In this document: in pieces, positions 53,643 through 62,750 of the stretch
Layout of the letters: every line of letters starts with the position of its first letter
How positions within the stretch are numbered: position 1 is the stretch's first letter
Assembly: GCF_003149105.1 (NCBI RefSeq)
Contig: NZ_QGDS01000016.1
Coordinates: 29,898 to 93,897, forward strand
Origin: Faecalicatena contorta
GTDB taxonomy: Bacteria > Bacillota > Clostridia > Lachnospirales > Lachnospiraceae
Direction of reading: 5' to 3'
Length of the DNA: 64,000 bases
Position numbers and translations under genes: made by a program
The notes under the pieces: generated by a model
What the model saw: only the letters and a program-made list of their open reading frames with translations
The model's database searches: none
What the model was told of the DNA's origin: nothing

Positions 53643-54113
53643 GATGAATTTCTGTATCTTGGTGGAAACGAGCAGGGAACACACAAGTATGTGAGCGAGC
53701 TACTAGGAAAGGCTACCATTGACGTGAACACTTATGGAAAGTCCACGGGGCATTCAGGGAACTATTCTACCAATTATCAAATATCGGGGCGGGAACTTTT
53801 AACGCCGGATGAGGTGCGTATGCTGGATAACCGGTACGCACTTCTTTTTATTCGGGGGGAACGTCCCATCATGGATGAGAAATTTGACATCCTAAAGCAC
53901 CCAAATGTAGTACTGACCACAGATGGAAAAGGAGTGCCATACCGTCATGGAGAAGTGACTCAGGCAGTGGCTAATATTTCCCTCTCTGACAGCCTGGATG
54001 GAGAAGTGTCACAGGAACCGGAAGACGGAAAGAACTATGAACTTCTGTCTGATGAGGAATTAGAAACTATTTTTTCTGAGGAGAAAAGTTCTCCCTTGGA
54101 GCAAACAGAATAA
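53643..54113 (+). CDS. VirD4/TraG coupling protein, exon 2
   Basis: 156 codons plus stop, in frame with exon 1 after intron removal. It begins DEFLYLGGNEQGTHKYVSE and contains GRELLTPDEVRMLDNRYALLFIRGERPIMD, a conserved C-terminal block of Clostridia VirD4 proteins. A GTG at 53691 could start a short C-terminal piece but has no good ribosome site, so it should be read only as an exon. Confidence 0.88.
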   Translation, partial: DEFLYLGGNEQGTHKYVSELLGKATIDVNTYGKSTGHSGNYSTNYQISGRELLTPDEVRMLDNRYALLFIRGERPIMDEKFDILKHPNVVLTTDGKGVPYRHGEVTQAVANISLSDSLDGEVSQEPEDGKNYELLSDEELETIFSEEKSSPLEQTE

Positions 54114-54128
54114 GGAGGATAAGAAATC

Positions 54129-54473
54129 ATGAGAAGAAACAAGGAAACAGAAAAGAGCCCCAAAAGGCTGCTGATGTCAAAAAGGGTAAGCAAATGGATG
54201 GCAGTCTATATGGTACTGGTGCTTACCTTAACCTGCGGCGGAGGGATTGTTTTGGCATCAAATGATCCGCTGACGGTTGTAAATAACCTGTCTACCTTTA
54301 TTTTTGGCCTGATTCGTGCCATTGGTATGATTCTTCTTGGATTTGGAATTGTGCAGATAGGTCTGTCCTTAAAATCCCACGACCCCAGCCAGAGAGCCAA
54401 TGGTTTCCTCACATTAGCTGGTGGTGTGGTGATTACCTTTGCAAAAGAGATTTTGACCCTGATTGCCGGATGA
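54129..54473 (+). CDS. Maff2-family VirB2-like membrane protein
   Basis: 114 residues with AAGGAGG 8 nt before the ATG. A basic start is followed by a long signal-type helix ending near LASNDPL and two further hydrophobic helices (LSTFIFGLIRAIGMILLGFGIV; ANGFLTLAGGVVITFAKEIL). Maff2 proteins occupy the VirB2/TrbC pilin position in these elements. It lies 15 bp after virD4 and before virB6. Confidence 0.85.
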   Translation: MRRNKETEKSPKRLLMSKRVSKWMAVYMVLVLTLTCGGGIVLASNDPLTVVNNLSTFIFGLIRAIGMILLGFGIVQIGLSLKSHDPSQRANGFLTLAGGVVITFAKEILTLIAG

Positions 54474-54547
54474 TGTCAAGGAGAAATCAAAACAATGTGC
54501 CAGGCAGGAGAAAAGTCTGCCTTATTGGAGAGGAGGTGTAAGCAGTA

Positions 54548-55384
54548 GTGTCAGATAACTGGGTTGTACAAAATTTAACCAATGCTTTAAACACATGGAA
54601 TGAGAAACTGACGGAAATCTGGCAAATCATTACACAGTCACCGGAACACTTTAAGGGAGGCGGTATATGGGATGCCATTGTAGACATCCATGGGGGCTTG
54701 CAAGCTATTGGATATGCACTGTTGGTGTTATTTTTTGTAATTGGTGTGGTAAAGACCTGTGGAAGTTTTGCAGAAGTGAAGAAACCGGAACATGCAGTGA
54801 AGTTATTTATCCGTTTTGCTTTGGCAAAAGGTGTGATTACCTACGGATTGGAATTGATGATGGCTTTATTTGATATCGTGCAGGGGATTATCCGGACCAT
54901 TATGAATGTGGCTGGCTTTGGGAGCGCACAGCAGGCAGTACTGCCGGATGAGATTGTGAGAGCGGTAGATGATTGTGGATTTTTTGAGAGTATTCCGTTA
55001 TGGGCAGTCACGCTGATTGGAGGTCTGTTCATTACAGTGCTGTCTTTTATTATGATTATGAGTGTATATGGGCGGTTCTTTCGACTGTATCTATATACCG
55101 CCATTGCTCCGATTCCATTATCCACCTTTGCCGGGGAGCCATCCCAAAATGTAGGAAAGAGTTTCCTGAAATCTTATGCTGCAGTGTGTCTTGAGGGAGC
55201 CATTATCGTATTGGCTTGTATCATCTTTTCCCTGTTTGCGGCATCTCCGCCCGTGGTGGAGACAGATGCTGCGGCGGTAACAATGGTATGGAGCTATATC
55301 GGAGAATTGATTTTTAACATGCTGGTGCTGGTAGGGGCAGTGAAGATGGCAGACAGGGTAGTACGGGAAATGATGGGATTGTAA
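54548..55384 (+). CDS. VirB6/TrbL-like channel protein
   Basis: 278 residues from GTG, with AGGAGGT 9 nt upstream. About six transmembrane helices, including GLQAIGYALLVLFFVIGVV and LYTAIAPIPLSTFAGEPSQ, the conserved central segment of this group. It forms part of the inner-membrane pore for DNA transfer. It is followed by a hairpin and a minus-strand gene, then the PrgI and VirB4 genes. Confidence 0.85.
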   Translation: MSDNWVVQNLTNALNTWNEKLTEIWQIITQSPEHFKGGGIWDAIVDIHGGLQAIGYALLVLFFVIGVVKTCGSFAEVKKPEHAVKLFIRFALAKGVITYGLELMMALFDIVQGIIRTIMNVAGFGSAQQAVLPDEIVRAVDDCGFFESIPLWAVTLIGGLFITVLSFIMIMSVYGRFFRLYLYTAIAPIPLSTFAGEPSQNVGKSFLKSYAAVCLEGAIIVLACIIFSLFAASPPVVETDAAAVTMVWSYIGELIFNMLVLVGAVKMADRVVREMMGL

Positions 55385-55386
55385 AA

Positions 55387-55404
55387 AGGACACCGAAGTG
55401 TCCT
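55387..55404. terminator. Hairpin between VirB6 and the minus-strand gene
   Basis: AGGACAC pairs with GTGTCCT around CGAA. It touches the stop of the minus-strand gene at 55403; it may serve both directions, though T runs are short. Confidence 0.45.
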
Positions 55405-55783
55405 ATTCCACGATTTCATCTGTATCGTTGTATCGCATATTTCCCTGACTGTCAAAATGTACTTGATTTAAGGGAATCCCACGTTGTCTGGCTCTTTGAA
55501 TCTGCCAGCTTATATCATCGTTCATGGCTTTGTAATACCGCCGTTCCTGAAGATAGGAACGCAAGGAGAACAGCCAGCTTATGACGGATAGGGCAACCAG
55601 GGCAAAGAGTATCACAAGTGCCAGCCGTTCATGGGCAGCGGCCCAACGGTTCAAGACAGTTGCGATTAAAAGGAAGTATAGTATTGGCAGGGTCAGCCGG
55701 AGTTTTCCGGCAATCTTAAAAATAAGAGACAAGAGTAAAAGGACAACTGTAAATCCCAATGAAATCATTGCTGTGTATGCCAT
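55403..55783 (-). CDS. Small membrane protein on the opposite strand, unknown
   Basis: 126 residues read leftwards from ATG 55783, with a GGGGGA site upstream on that strand. Three hydrophobic helices (MISLGFTVVLLLLSLIFKI; LTLPILYFLLIATVL; LALVILFALVALSVISWLF) and a charged cytoplasmic tail ending NDTDEIVE. It is the only antisense gene in the transfer region. Similar small proteins exist at this place in related elements as far as I recall; a fertility- or entry-control role is possible but unsupported. Confidence 0.65.
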   Translation of the reverse strand: MAYTAMISLGFTVVLLLLSLIFKIAGKLRLTLPILYFLLIATVLNRWAAAHERLALVILFALVALSVISWLFSLRSYLQERRYYKAMNDDISWQIQRARQRGIPLNQVHFDSQGNMRYNDTDEIVE

Positions 55784-55888
55784 AAATTTTCCCCCTTACG
55801 TTTTTCTTTTAGTATAACAGCAGATTGGAAAAATGCAAATGTGCGATGATAAAAATTTTATGAAATAAATACAAGGAGGTAGTTTGAT

Positions 55889-56254
55889 TTGGAAGTAAAA
55901 ATCAACCGGGAAATCCGTAATTATACGGAATCCATGTTTTTTGGATTGTCACTACGGCAATTCATATTTTCTATATTAGCCTGCGGTGTAGCCGTCGGGC
56001 TTTATTTTTTGTTCAGCCCTTATGTGGGAGTGGAAACAGTCAGTTGGATGTGTGTGCTGGGAGCCGCACCCTTTGCAGCTATCGGTTTTATCCGTTATCA
56101 CGGGATGAATGCGGAACAGTTTTTGTGGGCGTTTATCAAATCGGAATTCTTATTACCGAAATGCCTGATTTTTCAGCCAAAAAATATTTACTATGAAACC
56201 TTAAAAACCTGCATTGAGAACCATGAAAGGGAGGAGAGAAAACGGAATGATTAG
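55889..56254 (+). CDS. PrgI-family (VirB3-like) protein
   Basis: 121 residues from TTG, with AAGGAGG 9 nt before it. EVKINREIRNYTESMFFGLSL opens the PrgI family pattern, followed by two membrane helices and the tail FLLPKCLIFQPKNIYYE. PrgI proteins are the VirB3 counterpart that anchors VirB4 at the membrane in Gram-positive transfer systems. Its end overlaps the VirB4 start by 8 bp. Confidence 0.9.
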   Translation: MEVKINREIRNYTESMFFGLSLRQFIFSILACGVAVGLYFLFSPYVGVETVSWMCVLGAAPFAAIGFIRYHGMNAEQFLWAFIKSEFLLPKCLIFQPKNIYYETLKTCIENHEREERKRND

Positions 56255-58583
56255 GACATTGACAAATATTTTCAGACAAGATAGGGAGAAGTTTGTTGTA
56301 CCAAAAAGTGTACAGCAGGCTATTCCCATTCAGGCTATCTGGGGAGATGGAATGTTTCAAGTGGGAAAGAATAAATTTGCCCAAACCTATAAATTTTTGG
56401 ATATTAACTATGCGGTAGCGAGCAGGGCAGATAAAGAGGCCATGTTTTTGGAGTACAGCGAACTGTTGAATTCTTTTGACAGTGGTGCTACCACAAAGAT
56501 TACTATTAACAACCGACGGTTAAACAGGCAGGATTTTGAGCAGTCCATTCTAATTCCTATGCAGGAAGACGGACTCGATTTATACCGGAAAGAGTACAAT
56601 GCCATGTTGTTAGAAAAAGCCACCGGAGCAAACAGCATGGTGCAGGAAAAGTATGTGACAGTATCTGTGTATAAGAAATCCATTGAAGAAGCAAGGACCT
56701 ATTTTTCCCGTGTCAGTGTAGATTTAATGTCCCATTTTTCCCGGTTGGGGTCTAAATGTATGGAACTGGATGCCACAGATAAGCTTCGGACACTGCATGA
56801 CTTTTACCGTGTAGGAGAGGAGACAGGCTTCATCTTTGATTTAAAGGAAACCATGAAGAAAGGGCATAGTTTTAAAGACTTTATCTGCCCGGACAGCTTG
56901 GAATTTGAAAAAGACCACTTTGTTATGGGAAAACGATATGGCCGGGTGCTGTTTCTCAGAGAGTATGCTTCTTATATCAAAGACAGCATGATTGCTGAGC
57001 TGACCGACTTGAACCGTAATCTGATGATGAGCATTGACATTATTCCGGTGCCCACTGATGAAGCGGTTCGGGAGGTGGAGAACCGGTTATTAGGTGTGGA
57101 AACGAATATAACAAACTGGCAGCGCAGGCAAAACGCTAACAATAACTACAGTGCGATGGTGCCATATGATATGGAACAACAACGAAAAGAGAGTAAGGAA
57201 TTTTTGGATGACTTGACCACAAGGGATCAGCGGATGATGTTTGCAGTGCTGACGTTGGTGCATACTGCAGATACGATGGAACAGTTGAACACAGACACGG
57301 ACGCTCTGTTGACTACCGCAAGAAAGCATTTGTGCCAGTTTGCCACATTGAAATATCAGCAAATGGATGGACTAAATACTGCACTTCCCATCGGTCATAG
57401 GAAAATCAATGCTTTGCGAACGTTAACAACCGAAAGCCTTGCAGTACTAATGCCCTTTCGTGTGCAGGAGATTATGGATGAGGGTGGCATTTATTGTGGA
57501 GAAAATGCCATTTCCCACAACCTGATTATGTGCAATAAGGCGAAACTGCTCAATCCCAACTCTTTCCTGCTGGGGGTTCCTGGAAGTGGCAAGAGTTTTG
57601 GTGCAAAGATGCTGATTGTCTTCCTGGCACTGGCTACCGGAGATGATATTTTGATCTGTGACCCGGAGCGTGAGTACGCTTCCTTAATTGAGGCGATGGG
57701 GGGCGAAGTGATCCGTATCGCTGCCGGAAGTCATGACCACATCAATGCAATGGATATGGTGGAAGGCTATGGAGATGGAGGCAATCCGGTGATTGATAAA
57801 TCCGAGTTTGTCTTATCGTTATTTGAGCAGTTAGATGCAAAAGGTGTGACTGCAAAGGAAAAATCGCTGATTGACCGCTGTACAGCCGCTGTCTATGAAG
57901 ATTATCAAAGAGGTGGTGCGGTGCCAACCCTGTGTATTCTGCGTGAAAAAATGCTGGGACAACCGGAGAAAGAAGCCAAAGATTTAGCTCTTGCCCTTGA
58001 ATTATTTACCAGTGGCAGTTTGGATGCGTTTGCCCATAAGAGTAACGTGGATATCAACAGCCGTATGGTGGTGTATGACATCATGGATTTGGGAAAGCAG
58101 TTAAAGACAATGGGCTTGTTGGTGATTACGGATGCCATGCTTAACCGTGTGACGGATAACTGGAGGAAAGGAAAACGTACTCATCTGTTTCTGGATGAGT
58201 TTCATGTAGTATTTGAAAATGAATTTTCAGGAGCCTTTTTCAATTCAGCGTGGCGCAGGTTTCGAAAGAGAAATGCCTTTCCTAATGCTATCACGCAGAA
58301 TGTAGAGTATCTTCTGGATTCTATACTTGCCAGTACCATGTTGTCCAACAGTGAATATATAGTCATGCTGAATCAAGCGGCGTCCGACCGACAAAAACTG
58401 GCAGACCTTTTGAATATCTCCAATGAGCAGATGAGTTATATCACCAATGCAGATGCAGGGTGCGGATTAATTAAATATGGAAGTTCCCTCGTACCATTTA
58501 TCAATAAATTTCCGAAAAATACACGGTTATATAAGTTGATGACAACCAAACCGGGAGAGGATAGTGCAAACCGAAACCGATAA
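56247..58583 (+). CDS. VirB4/TraE conjugation ATPase
   Basis: 778 residues from ATG 56247, behind GGGAGGAGAG; an upstream TTG at 56214 is in frame but lies well inside the PrgI gene. Walker A GVPGSGKSFGAK (about residue 445), DPEREYASLIEAMGG, and Walker B HLFLDEFHVVF mark the VirB4 ATPase that drives the secretion channel. Full length for the family. After the stop, 58584-58652 holds a short inverted repeat (GGCAG...CTGCC) with TTTTT and the next ribosome site. Confidence 0.92.
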   Translation: MIRTLTNIFRQDREKFVVPKSVQQAIPIQAIWGDGMFQVGKNKFAQTYKFLDINYAVASRADKEAMFLEYSELLNSFDSGATTKITINNRRLNRQDFEQSILIPMQEDGLDLYRKEYNAMLLEKATGANSMVQEKYVTVSVYKKSIEEARTYFSRVSVDLMSHFSRLGSKCMELDATDKLRTLHDFYRVGEETGFIFDLKETMKKGHSFKDFICPDSLEFEKDHFVMGKRYGRVLFLREYASYIKDSMIAELTDLNRNLMMSIDIIPVPTDEAVREVENRLLGVETNITNWQRRQNANNNYSAMVPYDMEQQRKESKEFLDDLTTRDQRMMFAVLTLVHTADTMEQLNTDTDALLTTARKHLCQFATLKYQQMDGLNTALPIGHRKINALRTLTTESLAVLMPFRVQEIMDEGGIYCGENAISHNLIMCNKAKLLNPNSFLLGVPGSGKSFGAKMLIVFLALATGDDILICDPEREYASLIEAMGGEVIRIAAGSHDHINAMDMVEGYGDGGNPVIDKSEFVLSLFEQLDAKGVTAKEKSLIDRCTAAVYEDYQRGGAVPTLCILREKMLGQPEKEAKDLALALELFTSGSLDAFAHKSNVDINSRMVVYDIMDLGKQLKTMGLLVITDAMLNRVTDNWRKGKRTHLFLDEFHVVFENEFSGAFFNSAWRRFRKRNAFPNAITQNVEYLLDSILASTMLSNSEYIVMLNQAASDRQKLADLLNISNEQMSYITNADAGCGLIKYGSSLVPFINKFPKNTRLYKLMTTKPGEDSANRNR

Positions 58584-58652
58584 GAAAAGAAGCACAGGCA
58601 GACTGCCAGCGGAGTATTCCATTGGTGGCTGCCTTTTTGATGGAGGTATGAA

Positions 58653-59060
58653 ATGGCAGAAATTAAATTTGCTTCAAAAGAGCATAAAGAGTTTTATAAC
58701 GAAATGATGGAGAAGGTCAAGGTGAACGATAGTTATCACCGGGCCTTTTTCTATTGTATGGGAATTTCAGGAGAAACAAGAAGAAATATCGGGCGATTGT
58801 TTGATTTCAAGAAGGACTGTATTGAACCAGATGGATTGCATGAGGGATGGCAGACAGGGGGCAGTATCCGGCTGACCAGACTTGCCTTTAATCTTTGGAA
58901 TGGATATTCAGAGCAGGATAATGAGAAAATGTCTACTCCTTATGAATTGTTTGATTGTGGATATGCTCCCTATTTTTTAGAGGCCATCAAAATGAAATAT
59001 CCGGAGTATTGCCGGGAGGCAGTTTCTATAAGAAACGCATCGGTAGGAATAGAACGATAG
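58653..59060 (+). CDS. DUF6075-family protein
   Basis: 135 residues, GGAGG 9 nt before the ATG. SKEHKEFYNEMMEKVKVNDSYHRAFFYCMGISGETRRNI and LFDFKKDCIEPDGLHEGWQTGGS followed by LTRLAFNLWNGY match the DUF6075 family, commonly found beside VirB4 and DUF6674 in these elements. Soluble and compact; function unknown. Confidence 0.82.
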   Translation: MAEIKFASKEHKEFYNEMMEKVKVNDSYHRAFFYCMGISGETRRNIGRLFDFKKDCIEPDGLHEGWQTGGSIRLTRLAFNLWNGYSEQDNEKMSTPYELFDCGYAPYFLEAIKMKYPEYCREAVSIRNASVGIER

Positions 59061-59073
59061 GAGGAGTGCGGAT

Positions 59074-59850
59074 ATGGAGACTGCAAGGCAGACAACATTA
59101 CGGGAACAGCCGGAGATTATAAACTTATTCCAAATGTTGGAAGGAAATGGACTGACAGGAGAGCGAGAAAAAGTGGAGCTGCTGTTAGACTATTTAGACA
59201 GCTTGGATCATCGATTTAATCAGGTAATGGAAGAATTACAGGAAGTAAAAGGACAGTTGGCACAAATACAGGACAAAGGAGTGAAGTCCAACGCTACACA
59301 TGTTGTTAGACGGGCGGAGGTCAAAATACAGGAAACAGGAGTGCATATAGAAGCGGTAAAGAAAAACCTGATTTCTTCTGAGAAGCATATAGTTGCAGCC
59401 GTGAAAGAAAAAGGAAAGGATGCATTGAAACATGTCGTATCTGCTATGAGAATCCTTGATGTGTTAACTCATCTGAAAGAAGTACTTCATGACAGTGCGA
59501 AATGTATGGAGAAAGAAGCAGCTAAATTAGAGATGATCAGCGGCGAGTTTCATTCCATTGGTGAGCATACAAAAAATATCAGCAGAATGTTGATTGGCAG
59601 GCTGAAACAGGAATCGGCAGAGAAGCATTCCGACAAAGGCGTGTTAATAAAAATGCAATGGCTTTGTCTTTCCTGTGGCAGACAGCTTTCTGACATGGAG
59701 GAAAAAACTGTAGAAGTTTTGAATCGGATGGAACAGTTTACAGTTCGAGAGCCAAAGAAAGAATCGGTCAAAGAGGCGTTGAAGCGGATAAAAAGTGAGA
59801 AGTCCGTAAGTCAGACAATTCAACCGCCTATGAAAGAAAAGGAAAGATAA
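59074..59850 (+). CDS. DUF6674-family coiled-coil protein
   Basis: 258 residues, GGAGG 9 nt before the ATG. An N-terminal helical domain (LREQPEIINLFQMLEGNGLTG) is followed by a long coiled coil (about 50-130; VMEELQEVKGQLAQIQDKG) and another helical part. This order matches DUF6674 proteins, which sit at this point in Tn1549-like elements. It could be a structural part of the transfer machinery; no function is proven. Confidence 0.78.
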   Translation: METARQTTLREQPEIINLFQMLEGNGLTGEREKVELLLDYLDSLDHRFNQVMEELQEVKGQLAQIQDKGVKSNATHVVRRAEVKIQETGVHIEAVKKNLISSEKHIVAAVKEKGKDALKHVVSAMRILDVLTHLKEVLHDSAKCMEKEAAKLEMISGEFHSIGEHTKNISRMLIGRLKQESAEKHSDKGVLIKMQWLCLSCGRQLSDMEEKTVEVLNRMEQFTVREPKKESVKEALKRIKSEKSVSQTIQPPMKEKER

Positions 59851-59939
59851 CTTGTAATGATAGGCAGTGAGCCTATTTTTTAATGTACTGGTCAGATGCG
59901 CTTATGGTGCATTGGCCGGAAGTGATGGAGGATAAGACG

Positions 59940-60704
59940 ATGAAGAAAAAAATCTATATGGTGGGCATTACCCTTAGCTTTCTACTGTTTGTGTGTTCTA
60001 TGTATCAGGTCATTCGAAATTATGCAGGGGAGCAAAAAGCAGCGGATGAATTTGAACAGTTGGCTGAAATTGTGAAACAAGCAGAGACGCCGGAGAAAAA
60101 GGAAACAGAGGAAACAGAGAATCAGTTACCCCTTGAAGAGTACCAGGAATTATTCCATCAGAATAATGATTTGACCGGATGGATTTTAGTTGAGGGAACG
60201 CAAATCAATTATCCGGTCATGTATACACCCAACAATCCTGATTATTACCTAAAGCATAATTTTGAGGGGAAATACAGTGATTACGGAGTCCCCTATATTG
60301 CAGAGCATTGTGACCCTTACGAACCCAGCGACAATGTGATTATTTATGGACATCACATGGACAATGGTTCCATGTTTGCCGGGCTGATGGAGTATGAAAC
60401 ACAGAAGTTTTATGAGAGTCATAAAATCATTCAGTTTGATACCCTGACAGATCAGGTGTGCTATGAAGTGGTTGCGGTATTTAAGACCACGGTATATGAC
60501 GATACGGGGTTTAAGTATTATTTGTTTGCCAATGCGGAGAAAGTGGAGGACTATCAGAAATATGTAGAAAAGTGCAAGTCACTTTCATTTTATGACACTG
60601 GTGTAACTGCCACATATGGGGATAAGCTATTGACTTTGTCCACCTGTGAATACTCCAATCCCAATGGGCGGCTTGTTGTAGTAGCGAAAAAGGTTGTGGG
60701 ATAA
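59940..60704 (+). CDS. srtB: Class B sortase of the element
   Basis: 254 residues from ATG 59940, with GGAGGA 7 nt upstream; the frame reaches further left without a ribosome site. An N-terminal membrane anchor (MVGITLSFLLFVCSMYQVI) precedes the sortase fold. Catalytic residues visible: His in IIYGHHMDNGSMF, Cys in LSTCEYSNPNGR with Arg seven residues later. The natural substrate is probably the TPKTG-ended adhesin at 24573, which it would link to the cell wall. Confidence 0.9.
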   Translation: MKKKIYMVGITLSFLLFVCSMYQVIRNYAGEQKAADEFEQLAEIVKQAETPEKKETEETENQLPLEEYQELFHQNNDLTGWILVEGTQINYPVMYTPNNPDYYLKHNFEGKYSDYGVPYIAEHCDPYEPSDNVIIYGHHMDNGSMFAGLMEYETQKFYESHKIIQFDTLTDQVCYEVVAVFKTTVYDDTGFKYYLFANAEKVEDYQKYVEKCKSLSFYDTGVTATYGDKLLTLSTCEYSNPNGRLVVVAKKVVG

Positions 60705-60738
60705 ATGATATTCCGAGTATCTAAAAGGAGATCCGGCA

Positions 60739-62631
60739 ATGGTTAGGGAGATTAAGACACGCAGGGTATATAAGGACATTAAAGCATTGGATAAGACTGC
60801 AAGTGTTGCAGACCATGTGAAACACGCTTTTGTTCGGACAAAGGACACCGCAGAAAAAACACAGCCTCAGACCAAGGAACACACCACTCCGGAAAGTTAT
60901 GCCGAGGAGAAGGTGGTGCATATCGTAGATTCTGGCGGTCATACTGCTGTCCGACAGGTTGGTAAGCAGGGAAAAAGAATGATTAATGTGGCAAAAGAAA
61001 AGTATCAGGTGGCTAAAGAAACAAAAAACGTAAGACAAGCAGTATGGGAAAGTCGTGGTTATATCAGGGCAGAGCCTTCCCAGCCCACCTCTTTTGCATG
61101 CAGGGAAAATACCTCTTATCAGCCGAAAGAGCATATATGGAAAAGAGCACAGGGGCGGTTACAGAGAGGAGCAGCAGGGAGTCAGGTATCAGAAGTTAGG
61201 GAAGTTTCTAGGCAGGCAGTTAAGACATTAGAACGGGGAGAGAAAACCATAAAAACTGCGGGAAAGATGGAGTGGACTGTAAAAAATACTGGTAAAGGTG
61301 TGGTTAAATCTGCAAGGAAATCTGTGAAAACAGCAGAGTGGACAGCACATACAACGGTTAAGACAACACAGGAGGCAGCTAAAGCCGCACAGCTAACCGC
61401 AAAGGTATCTGCAAGGACAGCAGAAAAAGCTTTAAGAGTGGCACGAGTTGCGGAAAAAGCAGCAGAACAGGCGGCAAAAGTAGCGGTGAAAACCACGGTG
61501 GCGGCAGTCAAAGCCATCCTAGATGCAACCAAAACATTGGTGACAGCCGTTTCTGCAGGAGGATGGGTATCTGTTCTGATTTTAATCATTGTCATTTTAT
61601 TTGGAGGAATCTTTTGCATCATAGGAGGCGGAAATTCCAGCACAGTTAATCCGGTTAGTGCAGAAGTAAATGCCTATGAGCCAATCATTCGGCAGTACGC
61701 AAACCAGTATGGAGTGGAGGAATATGTGGAACTGATTAAGGCAGTTATGATGCAGGAGAGCGGAGGGCGGGGAAGTGACCCGATGCAGAGTTCGGAAAGT
61801 GCCTTTAATACCCGCTTTTCACGTCAGCCAAATGGTATCACAGATCCGGATTATTCTATTCAATGCGGGGTGCAGGTTTTAAAGAATTGTATGGAGAGTG
61901 CGGGAGTTGAAAATCCATTGGATATGGACAAGATTAAGCTGGCTTTGCAGGCTTATAATTTTGGAAATGGTTATATCACATGGGCTAAAAATAATTATGG
62001 GGGATATACAGCAGTCAATGCCGCCGAGTTTTCTGATATGATGGCACAGCGTATGGGCTGGAGTGGCTATGGGGATAAGCAGTACGTTCCTCATGTGCTT
62101 CGGTATTATGTCTTTGGTAGAATACCTACTGGTGTCGGTAATCAGGCGATTGTGCAGATAGCGTTATCGCAGGAAGGGAATGCTGGAGGGCAGCCCTACT
62201 GGAGTTGGTATGGATTTAACAACCATGTGGAATGGTGTGCCTGCTTTGTATCTTGGTGTGCCCAGCAATGTGGATATATTGATGCTGGTGTTATGCCGAA
62301 GTTTTCTCTTTGTTCGGATGGTGTATCATGGTTCCAGCAGAGGGGGCAGTGGCAGGATGGCAGTTACGTTCCGGTAGCTGGGGATATTATCTTTTTTGAT
62401 TGGGGGAATGATGGAAGTATCGACCATGTGGGAATTGTGGAGAAATGCGAGGATGGCGTAGTTTATACCATTGAAGGAAATAGCGGTGATAGGTGTCAGA
62501 AACGGAATTATGCAATTGGATATGGTAACATTTATGGGTATGGTGTAGCGGCATATTGTGAAAAAGTGCAAAACAGTCAACAACTGGCTGTTTTGCACTT
62601 TGTTGCTTTTATGAAATATTATCGAAAATAA
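60739..62631 (+). CDS. Bifunctional lysozyme/CHAP peptidoglycan hydrolase of the transfer channel (CwlT-like)
   Basis: 630 residues. The first ~270 are basic, Thr/Ala/Lys-rich helical repeats (KTTVAAVKA, VKTTQEAAKAAQ). One membrane helix follows (VLILIIVILFGGIFCIIGG, about 276-296). Next is a lysozyme-like domain (YVELIKAVMMQESGG, AYNFGNGY) and a C-terminal CHAP/NlpC-type domain with EWCACFVSWCAQ (catalytic Cys) and DHVGIVE (His). It opens the cell wall for DNA transfer. The last ~20 residues are encoded by a terminator-like hairpin (62563-62601), suggesting read-through past a lost stop. Confidence 0.9.
   Translation: MVREIKTRRVYKDIKALDKTASVADHVKHAFVRTKDTAEKTQPQTKEHTTPESYAEEKVVHIVDSGGHTAVRQVGKQGKRMINVAKEKYQVAKETKNVRQAVWESRGYIRAEPSQPTSFACRENTSYQPKEHIWKRAQGRLQRGAAGSQVSEVREVSRQAVKTLERGEKTIKTAGKMEWTVKNTGKGVVKSARKSVKTAEWTAHTTVKTTQEAAKAAQLTAKVSARTAEKALRVARVAEKAAEQAAKVAVKTTVAAVKAILDATKTLVTAVSAGGWVSVLILIIVILFGGIFCIIGGGNSSTVNPVSAEVNAYEPIIRQYANQYGVEEYVELIKAVMMQESGGRGSDPMQSSESAFNTRFSRQPNGITDPDYSIQCGVQVLKNCMESAGVENPLDMDKIKLALQAYNFGNGYITWAKNNYGGYTAVNAAEFSDMMAQRMGWSGYGDKQYVPHVLRYYVFGRIPTGVGNQAIVQIALSQEGNAGGQPYWSWYGFNNHVEWCACFVSWCAQQCGYIDAGVMPKFSLCSDGVSWFQQRGQWQDGSYVPVAGDIIFFDWGNDGSIDHVGIVEKCEDGVVYTIEGNSGDRCQKRNYAIGYGNIYGYGVAAYCEKVQNSQQLAVLHFVAFMKYYRK
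62563..62601 (+). terminator. 14-bp perfect hairpin overlapping the end of the hydrolase gene
   Basis: AAAGTGCAAAACAG pairs with CTGTTTTGCACTTT around an 11-nt loop, with a T-rich tail. It lies inside the last 24 codons of the hydrolase reading frame. The gap 62632-62750 contains no other feature and is the likely right edge of the element. Confidence 0.65.
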
Positions 62632-62750
62632 GGATTCTTATTAAGAGGAAGGAATAGTAAACCACATTTTATTAAATTTAGAAGAAGCTTAGTAACCGCA
62701 ATAATTTTTAATTGAAAAGTCCATATTCTTAGTTTGGCTAGAGAAATAAA

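Larger units (their letters stand above)
17277..62640. mobile_element. Tn1549/CTn-like integrative conjugative element, ends approximate
   Basis: A continuous block holds partition (parA-parB), replication/processing (methylase-helicase, primase), mobilisation (oriT candidate, MobC, relaxase, PcfB), a type IV secretion set (VirD4, Maff2, VirB6, PrgI, VirB4, lysozyme/CHAP), a surface adhesin with its own sortase, and several A+T-rich defence cargo genes. The left limit is put where the truncated binding-protein gene ends and the right limit after the hydrolase gene; direct repeats marking att sites were not found. No integrase, serine recombinase or excisionase is visible, so this copy may depend on help or be immobile. 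Confidence 0.8.

Noticed and set aside
60739..61560. Long opposite-strand open frames beneath the Lys/Thr/Ala-rich part of the hydrolase
   Set aside because: They arise from biased codons on the real strand, have no ribosome sites and no family resemblance.
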